From the NCBI RefSeq assembly GCF_002929275.1, contig NZ_PJIK01000002.1, positions 187,958-251,957 of the forward strand: a DNA stretch of 64,000 nucleotides. The letters run 5' to 3'. Of this stretch, positions 1-8,977 are shown in pieces. Numbering within the stretch: the first letter of the stretch is position 1; every line of letters starts with the position of its first letter. The position numbers were made by a program, and so were the translations under genes. The stretch comes from Arthrobacter sp. ZGTC131. GTDB lineage: Bacteria > Actinomycetota > Actinomycetes > Actinomycetales > Micrococcaceae. The notes under the pieces were generated by a model, which worked only from the letters and a program-made list of their open reading frames with translations, did not search any database and had not been told where the DNA came from.

Positions 1-848
1 TGCGGTTCGTGGTGCGCGCGCAGCCGGTGGTCCACCAGGATGCCCGTCGACGTGGATAGCCCGCAGCCTTCGGCCAGTTCGGTCCTGGGGCGGACACCGC
101 ACGAGAGGACCAGGAGGTCGCCGTCGATCGCCGAACCGTCGTCGAGCAGCAGGGCCGAGAACCCGCCGTCGGGAGCGTTGTGTTCCACGCCCGTGGAACG
201 GGCGTTGCCGGCGACGCGCACGCCGCAGTTGCGCAGGCTGGCGGCGAGCACCGCGCCGCCGCCGCGGTCGATATTCCGGCCCAGCGGGTGGGGTCCGTTG
301 TGCACCACGGTGACGGTGGCGCCTTCTTCGGCGGCGGCCAGGGCCGTTTCCAGACCCAGCACGCCGCCGCCGAGCACCACCACGCGCTTGCGGCCGGCCA
401 CGGCCTTGCGGAGGACCTCGGCGTCGCGGAGGTCGCGCAGCGCGGTGACGCCGGCGGGCAGGACGGGTGCCGCGGGGTCCGGGTTGATCCCGGTGAGGTT
501 GGGGATGACAGGACGGGAGCCCGTGGCGAAGACCAGCCGGTCGTAGTGGGCCGACGTGCCGTCGGCGAGGAGGACCTGCTGCCGGGCCCGGTCCACGCGC
601 TTGACCTTGACGCCCAGCCGGACGTCGACGCCTTCCGCCATGAGGGCGGCGGCGTCGGCCAGGGCCAGGGCTTCGGCGGTGGTGCGGCCGACGCCCAGGT
701 CGGCGACCAGCACACGGTTATAGGCGGCGTCGATTTCCTGGCCGATGACCGTCAGCCGGACCTGCCCGGCGCGCACCGCCGGCAGCAGTTCGTCGACCAG
801 CCGCGCCGCCACCGGACCGAATCCCACAATTACAATCTGCTCGCTCAT
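1..848 (-). CDS. NAD(P)/FAD-dependent oxidoreductase, probable nitrate/nitrite assimilation reductase component (3' end cut by window edge)
   Basis: About 282 residues are visible; the C-terminus lies beyond the left edge. The start ATG (846-848) overlaps the nasA stop codon as ATGA, so the two are translationally coupled. The N-terminus reads [20 protein letters not shown], an FAD-binding Rossmann fold with GxGxxA. A second dinucleotide-binding motif, VVVLGGGVLGLETA, sits near residue 170, and an ATGSRP motif precedes it. This is the pyridine-nucleotide-disulfide oxidoreductase layout of NirB N-termini and of NasB-type electron-transfer subunits. From its position after the molybdopterin nitrate reductase I infer that it passes NAD(P)H electrons to NasA or belongs to a nitrite reductase. 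Which of the two cannot be decided without the missing C-terminus. Confidence 0.8.
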   Translation of the reverse strand, partial: MSEQIVIVGFGPVAARLVDELLPAVRAGQVRLTVIGQEIDAAYNRVLVADLGVGRTTAEALALADAAALMAEGVDVRLGVKVKRVDRARQQVLLADGTSAHYDRLVFATGSRPVIPNLTGINPDPAAPVLPAGVTALRDLRDAEVLRKAVAGRKRVVVLGGGVLGLETALAAAEEGATVTVVHNGPHPLGRNIDRGGGAVLAASLRNCGVRVAGNARSTGVEHNAPDGGFSALLLDDGSAIDGDLLVLSCGVRPRTELAEGCGLSTSTGILVDHRLRAHHEP

Positions 849-3046
849 GAGGCCTCCGAGGTCTGAAGAACACTGTTGCTTGGTACGTTCGCGGCCAGCC
901 GGACCCATACCTTGTTGAACTTGAATTCGGGCATCCCCGAGATGGGGTCCGTGGCTGCTTCCGTGAGACGGTTCGCGCTCTCCAACTCCGGGAAGTGGAA
1001 GGGCAGGAACACGGTTTCGGGGCGGATGGCGGTGCTGAGCTCCGCCCGGCAGACCACCTCGCCGCGCTCATTCGCCACCGATACCCGGGCACCGTCCGCG
1101 ATGCCCATGGCAGCCGCGGCCGCGGGGTGGATCTGCAGCCTGGCTTCGGGCTGGGACGCGAGGAGTTCGGACACTCGCCGGGTCTGGGCTCCGGACTGGT
1201 AGTGCTCCAGCAGCCGGCCCGTGATGAGGGTCATCGGTTTCGCGGCCGGGGCTCCGACGTCCCGGCCGGGGTTAGCCATGGGAGTACGACGACGGCGGGG
1301 CGTCACCGGGGTCATGACGGCTTTGCCGTCGGCGTGCGCAAAGGCGTCCAGGAACATCCGGGGCGTGCCGGTGCTGCCCGTGGGGTACGGCCAGTAGGCG
1401 GCCTCGCCGCGGTCCAGCATGGCGTAGTCGATGCCGGAGTAGTCCGCCGCGCCGCCGGCGGACGCCAGGCGAAGCTCCTCGAAAACCGTCTCGGGGTCGT
1501 CGCTGTACGTGGACGGCGCCTCGAGTGCTTCGGCCAGGCGGGCCATGATCCACAGTTCGCTGCGGGCCCCGGCGGGTGGCTGGATGGCCTTGCGGCGGCG
1601 GAGGACGCGGCCTTCGAGGTTGGTCAGGGTGCCCTCCTCCTCGGCCCACTGCAGGACCGGCAGGACGAGGTCGGCCTCGGCGGCCGTTTCAGACATGAAG
1701 AAGTCGCAGACCACCAGGAAGTCCAGGCTGCGGAGTCCGGCGATGACGGAGTTCGCGTCGGGGGAGGCGACGGCGATATTGGAGGCGTGCACGAATAGGC
1801 AGCGGACGCCGTCGGGCTGGCCGAGCGATTTGAGCATTTGGACGGCCGGCAGGCCGGGCCCGGGGATCAGCGACTCGGGCACATCCCAGACTTTGGCCAT
1901 GTGGGCGCGCGCCGCGGGATCCGTGATCTTGCGGTAGCCCGGCAGTTGGTCGGCCTTCTGGCCGTGTTCGCGCCCGCCCTGGCCGTTGCCCTGGCCGGTG
2001 AGCGTGCCGTAGCCGCTGCGGGCGGAGCCGGGCAGGCCGAGCAGAAGGCTGAGGTTGATGGCGGCCGTGGCGGTGTCGGTGCCGTCGACGTGCTGTTCTA
2101 CGCCGCGGCCGGTCAGGATGTAGCTGCCGCCCTTGCGTGCGCCGTCGGCCAGCCTGCGGGCGGTCTCGCGGATGAGTTCGGCGGGCACTCCGGTGAGGGA
2201 CTGGACGCGTTCCGGCCAGAACGCGTTGACGCTGCGGACCAGGGCGTCGTAGCCGGTGGTGCGCGCCTGGACGTAGCCGGCGTCGACGAGTCCTTCGTGG
2301 ATGACCACGTGCGCCAGGCCGAGCAGGAGGGTGAGGTCGGTGCCCGGCAGGGGCTGCAGGTGGAGGCCGCCGCCGTCGGACGTGAAGTCCGCCGTGGCGG
2401 AACGGCGGGGGTCCACCACAATCAGGCCGCCGGCCGCGCGCACGCCTTGCAGGTGCTGGACGAACGGCGGCATGGTCTCGGCGACGTTGGAGCCGAGCAT
2501 CAGAATGGTGCTGGCACTGTCCAGTGCCTCAAGCGGGAACGGCAGGCCGCGGTCCAGGCCGAAGGCCCGCATGCCCGCGGCGGCGGCCGATGACATGCAG
2601 AACCGGCCGTTGTAGTCGATGCGGGAGGTGCCCAGCGCGAGGCGGGCGAACTTTCCCAGCTGGTAGGCCTTCTCGTTGGTGAGCCCGCCACCGCCGAACA
2701 CGCCGACGCCGTCAGCCCCGTACTTGGCTCGGGCGTCTTTGACTGCGGTGGTGATGCGGGCCAGTGCCTCGTCCCAGGTAATGGGGCGGTGGACGCCGTC
2801 GGACCCTTTCAGCAGGGGCTCGGTGACGCGGCCGGGGTGCTGCAGGAGCGAGGCCGAGGTCCACCCCTTGCGGCAGAGGCCGCCGCGGTTCGTGGGAAAG
2901 TCGCGGCCGCTGACCTCCAGGGCCGGCGCGGCCGGCACGGGGTCTGACCCCGGCTGGACAGCCGGGGTCAGAGCCGCTGGGGACTTGAGCGTCATGGCGC
3001 ACTGCAAGGCGCAGTAAGGGCAGTGCGTGTCGGCGCTTTTGGTCAT
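845..3046 (-). CDS. nasA: Assimilatory nitrate reductase catalytic subunit, molybdopterin oxidoreductase
   Basis: A 733-residue cytoplasmic molybdopterin enzyme expected to reduce nitrate to nitrite. The N-terminal [4Fe-4S] ligands are visible as HCPYCALQC (C9, C12, C16) and [10 protein letters not shown] (C58). The motifs [14 protein letters not shown] and [20 protein letters not shown] are typical of the NasA/NapA branch of the DMSO reductase superfamily, and a C-terminal molydop-binding domain (about residues 600-720) is present. There is no Tat signal, which fits the assimilatory type. I chose the ATG at 3046 because the product then begins MTKSADTHC; an in-frame ATG at 3067 would extend it into narK. 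The start lies 1 nt after the narK stop and the stop overlaps the next gene, so this is the middle gene of an operon. The linker between C16 and C58 contains an extra Pro/Ala stretch encoded by a perfect hairpin. Confidence 0.9.
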   Translation of the reverse strand: MTKSADTHCPYCALQCAMTLKSPAALTPAVQPGSDPVPAAPALEVSGRDFPTNRGGLCRKGWTSASLLQHPGRVTEPLLKGSDGVHRPITWDEALARITTAVKDARAKYGADGVGVFGGGGLTNEKAYQLGKFARLALGTSRIDYNGRFCMSSAAAAGMRAFGLDRGLPFPLEALDSASTILMLGSNVAETMPPFVQHLQGVRAAGGLIVVDPRRSATADFTSDGGGLHLQPLPGTDLTLLLGLAHVVIHEGLVDAGYVQARTTGYDALVRSVNAFWPERVQSLTGVPAELIRETARRLADGARKGGSYILTGRGVEQHVDGTDTATAAINLSLLLGLPGSARSGYGTLTGQGNGQGGREHGQKADQLPGYRKITDPAARAHMAKVWDVPESLIPGPGLPAVQMLKSLGQPDGVRCLFVHASNIAVASPDANSVIAGLRSLDFLVVCDFFMSETAAEADLVLPVLQWAEEEGTLTNLEGRVLRRRKAIQPPAGARSELWIMARLAEALEAPSTYSDDPETVFEELRLASAGGAADYSGIDYAMLDRGEAAYWPYPTGSTGTPRMFLDAFAHADGKAVMTPVTPRRRRTPMANPGRDVGAPAAKPMTLITGRLLEHYQSGAQTRRVSELLASQPEARLQIHPAAAAAMGIADGARVSVANERGEVVCRAELSTAIRPETVFLPFHFPELESANRLTEAATDPISGMPEFKFNKVWVRLAANVPSNSVLQTSEAS
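2944..2971. repeat. Perfect 12-bp hairpin inside nasA
   Basis: Arms CTGACCCCGGCT (2944-2955) and AGCCGGGGTCAG (2960-2971) flank a 4-nt loop. The palindrome sits in the coding sequence for the linker between the third and fourth cluster cysteines and encodes a Pro/Ala-rich insertion. It could be a small invasive palindrome or mRNA structure near the start of the gene. Confidence 0.7.
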
Positions 3047-3047
3047 G

Positions 3048-4502
3048 TTAGACGTGTCCCATCGCATTTCGGTTGGCGTTGCGGATGTAGAAGAACCAGC
3101 AGACCGCCAGCATCACAACATAGGCTCCGACGAAGCCGTAGAACGCCGGGGTGTAGGAGCCGCTCGCCGAGTTGGAGGCGTTCAGCACCTGCGGGATCAC
3201 GAACCCGCCGTAGGCGCCGATGGCCGAGATCAGGCCGAGGGCCGAGGAAGCCAGGCGCTGGGTGGTCACCGAGCTGGCACCCGAGCGGGCGGCCTTGCTG
3301 GAGATTGCAAAGATCACCGGGATCATCCGGTAGGTTGCCCCGTTTCCGAAGCCGCTGGCCGTGAAGAGCATCAGGAAGAGGGCCAGGAAGAGCCAGAAGT
3401 TCTTCAGCGGCAGGGTCCAGATCATGGTCAGCGTGATCACGGCCATGGCTGCGAACGCGGAGACTGTCATCCGGGCGCCGCCGAGGCGGTCAGCCATGCG
3501 TCCGCCGTAGGGGCGGGCCAGCGAGCCGACCAGCGGGCCGAGGAAGGCCAGTGAGAGGGCCACCGTGCCGACTCCGATGGAGGAGAAGGCGGGGAAGTAG
3601 TCCTTGATGAGCTTGGGGAAGACACCGGCGAAGCCGATGAAGGAGCCGAACGTGCCGATGTACAGCAGGGCCATGATCCACAGGTGCGGTTCCTTGAGCG
3701 CGGCCAGCGATCCGGCCACGTCACCCTTGGCGCTGGTGAGGTTGTCCATGTACTTCCAGGCGCCGAAGGCGGCGAGGAGGATCAGCGGTACCCACATGAG
3801 GCCGGCTACGGGCAGGTTGACGGTACCAGCGGCCAGCAGCGTGATGGCGATCGGAACGGCGAGCTGTGCGACGGCGGCACCCATGTTGCCGCCGGCCGCG
3901 TTCAGCCCCAGTGCCCAGCCCTTTTCGCGGGCCGGGTAGAAGAAGGTGATGTTGGCCATCGAGCTGGCGAAGTTGCCGCCGCCGAAGCCTGCCAGGGCCG
4001 CCACCAACAACATGACGCCGAACGGTGTTTCCGGGTTGGAGACGCACATGGCCAGCCCGACCGAAGGAATCAGGAGGAGCAGAGCCGAGACGATGGTCCA
4101 GTTCCGGCCGCCGAAGCGGGGGACCATGAACGTGTAGGGGATCCGGAGGGTGGCGCCGACGAGGCTCGGCATGGAGATGAGCCAGAAAATCTCCGAGGTG
4201 CTGAACGTGAACCCTGCGGCGGGCAGCTGGACCACCACGATGGACCAGAGCTGCCAGACGACGAAGCCGAGGAATTCGGCGAAGATGGACCAGTTGAGGT
4301 TCCGGCGCGCAATGGTGCGGCCCTGGGTTTCCCACTGGTGCTTGTTCTCAGCGTCCCAGTTGGCGATCCAGCGGCCCGGACGGACTTCAAGGGCGGGTGC
4401 GTCGGTGGCGGTGGCGGAAGCGGAGGCGCTCCCGTACCTCGGTTCGGCGGCAAGATCGAGGGAATTGCCGGTGCCGGATTCTGCGGGGCGGTCAGCAGTC
4501 AC
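3048..4502 (-). CDS. narK: NarK/NasK-type nitrate/nitrite transporter (MFS)
   Basis: A 484-residue major facilitator with 12 predicted membrane helices. It carries nitrate-porter features such as GFGGGNFASSMANITFFYP and GLNAAGGNMGAAVAQ, the glycine-rich nitrate signature regions of the NNP family. The start is a GTG at 4500-4502, decided by a perfect AAGGAGG ribosome-binding site (4509-4515 on the opposite strand) with 6-nt spacing. A longer reading frame from 4589 would bypass that site. It is the first gene of the nasK-nasA-reductase operon, 1 nt upstream of nasA. It should import nitrate, and perhaps export nitrite, at the cytoplasmic membrane. A GlnR-like inverted repeat lies 70-85 nt upstream of the start. 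Confidence 0.9.
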   Translation of the reverse strand: MTADRPAESGTGNSLDLAAEPRYGSASASATATDAPALEVRPGRWIANWDAENKHQWETQGRTIARRNLNWSIFAEFLGFVVWQLWSIVVVQLPAAGFTFSTSEIFWLISMPSLVGATLRIPYTFMVPRFGGRNWTIVSALLLLIPSVGLAMCVSNPETPFGVMLLVAALAGFGGGNFASSMANITFFYPAREKGWALGLNAAGGNMGAAVAQLAVPIAITLLAAGTVNLPVAGLMWVPLILLAAFGAWKYMDNLTSAKGDVAGSLAALKEPHLWIMALLYIGTFGSFIGFAGVFPKLIKDYFPAFSSIGVGTVALSLAFLGPLVGSLARPYGGRMADRLGGARMTVSAFAAMAVITLTMIWTLPLKNFWLFLALFLMLFTASGFGNGATYRMIPVIFAISSKAARSGASSVTTQRLASSALGLISAIGAYGGFVIPQVLNASNSASGSYTPAFYGFVGAYVVMLAVCWFFYIRNANRNAMGHV

Positions 4503-4571
4503 GGTGTACCTCCTTGGGGGATGTTGTCCTTCCAAGGTAGGGAACGCGCATTTCACGGACGGTCGCCGTTT

Positions 4572-4587
4572 GTTAACGTGCTGTGAC
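4572..4587. promoter_or_regulatory. Candidate GlnR box upstream of narK
   Basis: GTTAAC-N4-TGTGAC (read on the other strand GTCAC-N6-TTAAC) approximates the actinobacterial GlnR half-site pair gTnAC-N6-GnAAC. It lies 70-85 nt upstream of the narK GTG. GlnR control of nitrate uptake and reduction is established in other actinobacteria. The match here is imperfect. Confidence 0.35.
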
Positions 4588-4667
4588 ATTTGCCTATCAG
4601 CGCGCTGGAGACGGCGTTAGGCTATGCGGAGGTGCTCATTTTGAGACGGCAGAAATTGCCCGCATTC

Positions 4668-4692
4668 TGGACCTTTTGTCCATTGAGTGGAC
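4668..4692. promoter_or_regulatory. Triple alternating half-site operator candidate (TGGAC-N5-GTCCA-N5-TGGAC)
   Basis: Three half-sites alternate in orientation with a constant 10-bp period: TGGAC (4668-4672), GTCCA (4678-4682), TGGAC (4688-4692). They form two overlapping palindromes about 90 nt upstream of the MHS transporter start, in a locally AT-richer stretch. The one-helical-turn spacing suggests cooperative binding of a dimeric regulator. No regulator gene is adjacent, so its identity is unknown. Confidence 0.45.
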
Positions 4693-4779
4693 TTTACTAA
4701 GTAGTATTGAAGTCTCTGTATTCTTCTGCCGGGCCGCCTTTTGGGGGCGCCGGCCCGGTTCTCACGAAAGCGTTACTAC

Positions 4780-6192
4780 ATGTCATCCACTGCCACAACA
4801 CCGCAGCCGGGGTCAGCCAAGCAAGTGAACTCGCGCGGGCGCGTGATCGTCGCCAGCCTGATCGGCACCACTGTTGAGTTCTACGACTTCTACGTCTACG
4901 CCACCGCCGCGGTACTCGTTTTCCCCAGGCTGTTCTTCCCCGGCCAGAACGAAACCACCCAGCTGCTGAGCTCCTTCGCGGTCTTCGGCGTCGCTTTCAT
5001 CGCCCGGCCGCTTGGGTCGATCGTCTTTGGACACTTCGGTGACAAATTCGGACGCAAGGGCACCTTGGTGGCATCGCTGCTGACCATGGGTATTGCCACC
5101 TTCCTCATCGGTTGCCTGCCCACCGCCCTCGTTCCGGGATGGGAATTCTGGGCCCCGGCACTGCTGGTGGTCATGCGGTTCGCCCAGGGCCTTGCCCTCG
5201 GCGGCGAATGGAGCGGTGCAGCCCTGCTGGCCACCGAGAATGCCCCGGCGAACAAGCGCGCCATCTACGGCACGTTCCCGCAGCTGGGTGCGCCGATCGG
5301 CTTCATCATCGCCAACGTGATCTTCCTGGTGGCCAGCTACATACTTTCCCCGGCCGCCTTCGAATCCTGGGGCTGGCGTGTGCCGTTCCTGCTCAGCGCC
5401 GTGATGGTCATCATCGGCCTCTATGTCCGCCTCAAGCTGATCGAAACGCCTGCGTTCACCAAGGTGCTCGAATCCAACGAGGTGGCCAAGCTGCCCCTCG
5501 CCCGGGTCTTCAAGACCAGCTGGCGTCCGCTGATCCTGGGCACGTTCATCATGCTCGCCACCTACGTGCTGTTCTACCTGATGACCACGTTCACGCTGAC
5601 CTACGGCACCCGGGCCTCCAGCCTGGATGCGGCCAAGGCCGCCGCCGAGAAGGCCGGTAAGCCGATGACCGAGGCCGCCGCGGCCGCGTTCGTCCCCGGC
5701 CTGGGCTTCGCCCGGAACGACTTCCTCTGGATGCTGATCGCCGGCGTCGTGTTCTTCGGCATCTTCACCCTGGTCTCGGGTCCGCTCGCCGAGAAGTTCG
5801 GCCGCCGCAAGATGCTGATCGCCGTGACCACAGGCATCTTTGCCTTCGGCCTGCTGTTCGTCCCGCTGTTCAGCGGCGGCTTCGTCGGCACCATGGCGCT
5901 GCTGGTCATCGGCTTCTCGCTGATGGGCCTGACGTTCGGGCCCATGGGCGCGTTGCTCCCGGAGCTGTTCCCGACGAACGTCCGGTACACCGGATCGGCA
6001 GTCAGCTACAACGTGTCCAGCATCCTGGGTGCAGCAGTGGCGCCCTTCATCGCTGTGTGGCTTTGGGAAATGGCGAACGGCAGCCCGGTGCTGGTCGGCG
6101 TCTACCTCACCGTCATGTCGGTGCTGACGCTGATCGCGCTGTTCCTTAGCAAGGAAACCCGCGACCTGGACTACGAAAACAACGTGGCCTAA
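4780..6192 (+). CDS. MFS transporter of the metabolite:H+ symporter (MHS) family
   Basis: A 470-residue integral membrane protein. The N-terminal motif GTTVEFYDFYVYATAA and the loop GHFGDKFGRKGTL (MFS motif A, between helices 2 and 3) are characteristic of MHS symporters such as ProP, ShiA and KgtP. The later FARNDFLWM and ELFPTNVRYTGSAVSYN segments also belong to this family. The start was placed at the ATG at 4780 (MSSTATTPQP) because residues from an upstream ATG at 4741 show no conservation; no strong ribosome-binding site was seen for either. The substrate is probably an organic acid, osmolyte or aromatic acid and cannot be fixed from sequence. There is a lengthened Ala-rich loop around residues 270-300. 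The gene is transcribed alone, divergent from narK. Confidence 0.85.
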   Translation: MSSTATTPQPGSAKQVNSRGRVIVASLIGTTVEFYDFYVYATAAVLVFPRLFFPGQNETTQLLSSFAVFGVAFIARPLGSIVFGHFGDKFGRKGTLVASLLTMGIATFLIGCLPTALVPGWEFWAPALLVVMRFAQGLALGGEWSGAALLATENAPANKRAIYGTFPQLGAPIGFIIANVIFLVASYILSPAAFESWGWRVPFLLSAVMVIIGLYVRLKLIETPAFTKVLESNEVAKLPLARVFKTSWRPLILGTFIMLATYVLFYLMTTFTLTYGTRASSLDAAKAAAEKAGKPMTEAAAAAFVPGLGFARNDFLWMLIAGVVFFGIFTLVSGPLAEKFGRRKMLIAVTTGIFAFGLLFVPLFSGGFVGTMALLVIGFSLMGLTFGPMGALLPELFPTNVRYTGSAVSYNVSSILGAAVAPFIAVWLWEMANGSPVLVGVYLTVMSVLTLIALFLSKETRDLDYENNVA

Positions 6193-6225
6193 TTCCCTGC
6201 CCCCGCCGGACCGCTGGTCCGGCAG

Positions 6226-6264
6226 ATGAAAATGCCCGGTGTGATTCACACCGGGCATTTTCAT
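6226..6264. terminator. Bidirectional intrinsic terminator between convergent genes
   Basis: A perfect 19-bp inverted repeat with a 1-nt centre (ATGAAAATGCCCGGTGTGA and its complement) carries A-rich and T-rich flanks within the arms. It serves both the MHS transporter (rightward) and the biotin carboxylase gene (leftward). Confidence 0.9.
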
Positions 6265-6279
6265 GTGTTCCTACACCAC

Positions 6280-8094
6280 CTAGTCCTCGATCGTTGCGAT
6301 GACGGCGCCCGCGGCCACCGTCTGGCCGGCCGCGGCCGCCAGGCCGGTGACGGTGCCGGACCGGTGCGCGGTCAGCGGCTGCTCCATCTTCATCGCCTCC
6401 AGCACGACGACGAGATCGCCTTCAGCGACGACGTCGCCGTCGGCCACGGCAACCTTCACGATGGTGCCCTGCATGGGGGAGGTCAGCGCATTGCCGCCGA
6501 CCGCCGCGGTGGCACCGCCCGAGCGGCTGCGCTTCTTGGACTTGGCAGGCTTCGCGCCGGCGCCGGAGGCTGCGCCGCTGAATCCGAGGGAGGCGGGAAG
6601 TGCCACTTCGAGGCGCTTGCCGCCCACCTCGACCACCACAGTGCGGCGTTCGCCGGCTTCCTCGGCGTCGGGAGCGGCGCCGTCGGGGGTCCACGCGGGC
6701 AAGTTGTTGACGAATTCCGTCTCGATCCAGCGCGTGTGGATGCTGAAAGGTCCTTCGGCGGGGGCGAAGGCGGGGTCGCTGACCACGGCCAGATCGAACG
6801 GGATGACGGTGGGGATGCCTTCCACCACCATCTCCTCGAGGGCGCGGCGCGAGCGCTCCAGGGCCTGGGGGCGGCTGGCTCCGGTGACGATCAGCTTGGA
6901 CAGCATGGAGTCGAAGTTTCCGCTGATGACATCGCCCTGCTCCACGCCGGAATCTATGCGGATGCCGGGTCCGGTGGGGTTCTTCAGCGTGGTGATGGTG
7001 CCGGGGGCGGGCATGAAGTTGCGGCCCGGGTCCTCGCCCGTGATGCGGAATTCAATCGAGTGGCCGCGGACCTCGGGGTCGTCATATCCAAGTTTCTCGC
7101 CGCGGGCCAGCCGGAACTGTTCGCGGACGAGGTCGATTCCGGTGACTTCCTCGGAGACGCAGTGCTCCACCTGGAGACGGGTGTTGACCTCGAGGAAGGA
7201 GATGGTGCCGTCCTGGCCCACCAGGAATTCGCATGTTCCGGCGCCGAGGTATCCGGCTTCCTTGAGGATGGCCTTGGAGGACTCGTAAAGGCGGCGGTTC
7301 TGTTCTTCGGTGAGGAACGGTGCCGGTGCCTCTTCCACGAGCTTCTGGTTGCGCCGCTGCAGCGAGCAGTCACGGGTGGAAACCACCACGACGTTGCCGT
7401 AGGCATCAGCCAGGCATTGGGTTTCAACGTGCCGGGGCGCGTCCAGGAAGCGCTCGATGAAGCACTCGCCGCGGCCGAAGGCAGCGACAGCTTCGCGGAC
7501 CGCGGACTCGTAGAGTTCCGGAATTTCCTCGCGGGTGCGCGCCACCTTGATGCCGCGTCCGCCGCCGCCAAAGGCAGCCTTGATGGCCACGGGCAGGCCG
7601 AACTTGTCCACGAATTCGAGAATTTCTTCGGCTGACTGCACCGGGTCCGCTGTGCCGGGAACCTGCGGCGCGCCCACCTTTTCGGCGATGTGGCGTGCCT
7701 GGACCTTGTCGCCGAGGGCGGTGATTGCCTCCGGGGACGGGCCGATCCACGTGATGCCGGCTTCGATGACCTTCGCAGCAAACTGGGCGTTTTCGGCCAG
7801 GAAGCCGTAGCCGGGGTGGATGGCGTCCGCTCCGGACTGGCGGGCCGCCTCGATCAGCTTGTCCATCACGAGGTACGACTCGGCGGCGGTGTTGCCGCCC
7901 AGGGAGTACGCCTCGTCGGCCAGCCGGACGTGGAGGGCGTCGCGGTCGGGATCGGCATAGACGGCGACGGAGGCGATGCCTTCGTCGCGCGCTGCGCGGA
8001 TAATGCGTACGGCGATCTCACCGCGGTTCGCGATCAAAACCTTCGTGAGGTTTGCGTGCACTGGACCTGCGGACTGCTCCGGCTTAACTGACAA
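6280..8094 (-). CDS. accA3: Acetyl/propionyl-CoA carboxylase alpha subunit (biotin carboxylase + biotin carboxyl carrier)
   Basis: A 604-residue AccA3-type protein that carboxylates biotin with ATP and bicarbonate and carries the biotin to the beta subunit. The biotin carboxylase N-domain begins [20 protein letters not shown]; the ATP-grasp glycine loop FGGGGRGIK lies near residue 165, and catalytic motifs [13 protein letters not shown] and [10 protein letters not shown] follow. The C-terminal lipoyl-like domain has the biotinylation motif EAMKMEQ with Lys569 as the attachment site. The start is a TTG at 8092-8094 preceded by AAGGAG at 7-nt spacing, and no better start exists. Its partner beta and epsilon subunits are encoded 10 kb away at 18.9-20.8 kb, and the biotin ligase at 22 kb. 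A 17-bp inverted repeat shared with the beta gene lies about 92 nt upstream. Confidence 0.95.
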   Translation of the reverse strand: MSVKPEQSAGPVHANLTKVLIANRGEIAVRIIRAARDEGIASVAVYADPDRDALHVRLADEAYSLGGNTAAESYLVMDKLIEAARQSGADAIHPGYGFLAENAQFAAKVIEAGITWIGPSPEAITALGDKVQARHIAEKVGAPQVPGTADPVQSAEEILEFVDKFGLPVAIKAAFGGGGRGIKVARTREEIPELYESAVREAVAAFGRGECFIERFLDAPRHVETQCLADAYGNVVVVSTRDCSLQRRNQKLVEEAPAPFLTEEQNRRLYESSKAILKEAGYLGAGTCEFLVGQDGTISFLEVNTRLQVEHCVSEEVTGIDLVREQFRLARGEKLGYDDPEVRGHSIEFRITGEDPGRNFMPAPGTITTLKNPTGPGIRIDSGVEQGDVISGNFDSMLSKLIVTGASRPQALERSRRALEEMVVEGIPTVIPFDLAVVSDPAFAPAEGPFSIHTRWIETEFVNNLPAWTPDGAAPDAEEAGERRTVVVEVGGKRLEVALPASLGFSGAASGAGAKPAKSKKRSRSGGATAAVGGNALTSPMQGTIVKVAVADGDVVAEGDLVVVLEAMKMEQPLTAHRSGTVTGLAAAAGQTVAAGAVIATIED

Positions 8095-8136
8095 GGCGTC
8101 TCCTTCTTTCCTTCAGGGAGCCTAGCTTGATTTTGA

Positions 8137-8165
8137 GGATTCCGCCGATATTACTGGCGGAATCC
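8137..8165. terminator. Hairpin between maf and accA3
   Basis: Arms GGATTCCGCC and GGCGGAATCC (10 bp) flank a 9-nt loop. It lies after the maf stop and before accA3, so it may terminate maf transcripts or form part of the accA3 leader. The U-tract is weak. Confidence 0.45.
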
Positions 8166-8185
8166 GCGCGTAGGAAGCCTCTGCT

Positions 8186-8202
8186 TTGTAGGGTTGCTAC
8201 AA
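8186..8202. promoter_or_regulatory. Shared acc operator, copy 1 (upstream of accA3)
   Basis: TTGTAGGGTTGCTACAA is an inverted repeat (TTGTAG-N5-CTACAA). A second copy differing at 2 of 17 positions lies upstream of the carboxylase beta gene at 20925-20941. Sharing between the two halves of one enzyme suggests binding of a common lipid-synthesis regulator. The regulator is not in the window. Confidence 0.6.
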
Positions 8203-8218
8203 GAAGCCGCCAGATGGC

Positions 8219-8893
8219 TTACTCGGCCCGGACCTCAGCGGGATCGACGGCGCCGGCCGTCCAAAGTTCGGTGACATCCACCTTCGCCTGGCCCAGCAGC
8301 CCGCGCAGGGTGGAGATGGAAAGCCCGACGACGGTGTGGGGGTCGCCGTCGACCTTGCGGATGAAGGCTCCGCCGTAGCCGTCGATGGTGAAGGAGCCGG
8401 CGCACTGGAGCGGCTCGCCGGTGGCGATGTACGTGTCGATCTCAGCTTCGCTCATATCCATGAAGTGGACCTCGGCGGAGGACACGGAACCGAGCGTCGC
8501 GCCGGAGCCGGCGCTGCCGCCGTCGGAGTCGTCTGTATCCCGGCAATCCACCAGCCAGTGGCCGGTGTGCAGGACGCCCATGCTGCCGCTCATCCGGAGC
8601 ATCCGTTCCTTGGCCACCTCGGCGGTGTACGGCTTGCCGTGGGCCTCGCCGTCAAACTCGAAGACCGAATCGCAGCCGATCACCAGCGCGCCGTCGGCCT
8701 CGGGCAGGGAGGCCACGGCCTCAGCCTTGGCACGGGCCAGCAGGAGGGCGGTGTCATGCGGATCGGTCACGCCGTAGCGGGCCTGGACGGCGTCCTCGTC
8801 CACATCGGAGACGAGGACTTCGTGGGCGATGCCGGCGTTGCTGAGCAGTTTGGTGCGGGCGGGGGACTGGGAGGCAAGAATGAGGCGGGTCAC
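8219..8893 (-). CDS. maf: Maf-like nucleotide pyrophosphatase
   Basis: A 224-residue Maf/HAM1-superfamily protein that hydrolyses non-canonical or surplus nucleoside triphosphates to monophosphates and is linked in some bacteria to septum formation. The N-terminus MTRLILASQSPARTKLL contains the S-x-SPxR signature, and GCDSVFEFDGEAHGKP carries the acidic catalytic region followed by GKP. A central insertion of about 15 Asp/Ser/Gly residues (around residues 120-137) is longer than in typical Maf proteins and looks like a flexible loop. The start is a GTG at 8891-8893 with a TAGTCT box exactly 6 nt upstream, so the mRNA is probably leaderless. It lies directly upstream of accA3, an association I recall from other actinobacteria. 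Confidence 0.88.
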   Translation of the reverse strand: MTRLILASQSPARTKLLSNAGIAHEVLVSDVDEDAVQARYGVTDPHDTALLLARAKAEAVASLPEADGALVIGCDSVFEFDGEAHGKPYTAEVAKERMLRMSGSMGVLHTGHWLVDCRDTDDSDGGSAGSGATLGSVSSAEVHFMDMSEAEIDTYIATGEPLQCAGSFTIDGYGGAFIRKVDGDPHTVVGLSISTLRGLLGQAKVDVTELWTAGAVDPAEVRAE

Positions 8894-8905
8894 CGCTCCA
8901 GACTA
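8894..8905 (-). promoter_or_regulatory. -10 box TAGTCT, 6 nt before the maf GTG (leaderless)
   Basis: On the minus strand TAGTCT (8900-8905) is followed by 6 nt and then the GTG start. Transcription would begin at or next to the first base of the start codon. The same spacing recurs at several other genes in the window. Confidence 0.55.
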
Positions 8906-8977
8906 ATCCCGGAAGCCGTTTCGGGTCCTCCGCAAAGCCCATCCTAAATTGTCAGTGCCCCCATGGACACTTGAGCT

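Noticed and set aside
4813-6264. A 483-codon open frame antisense to the MHS symporter
   Set aside because: Composition is His/Glu/Gln/Gly-rich as expected for the complement of a high-GC gene, with no domain, and it would run through the terminator.
6226-7635. Plus-strand open frame across the biotin carboxylase gene
   Set aside because: It starts inside the bidirectional terminator and is a shadow of accA3.
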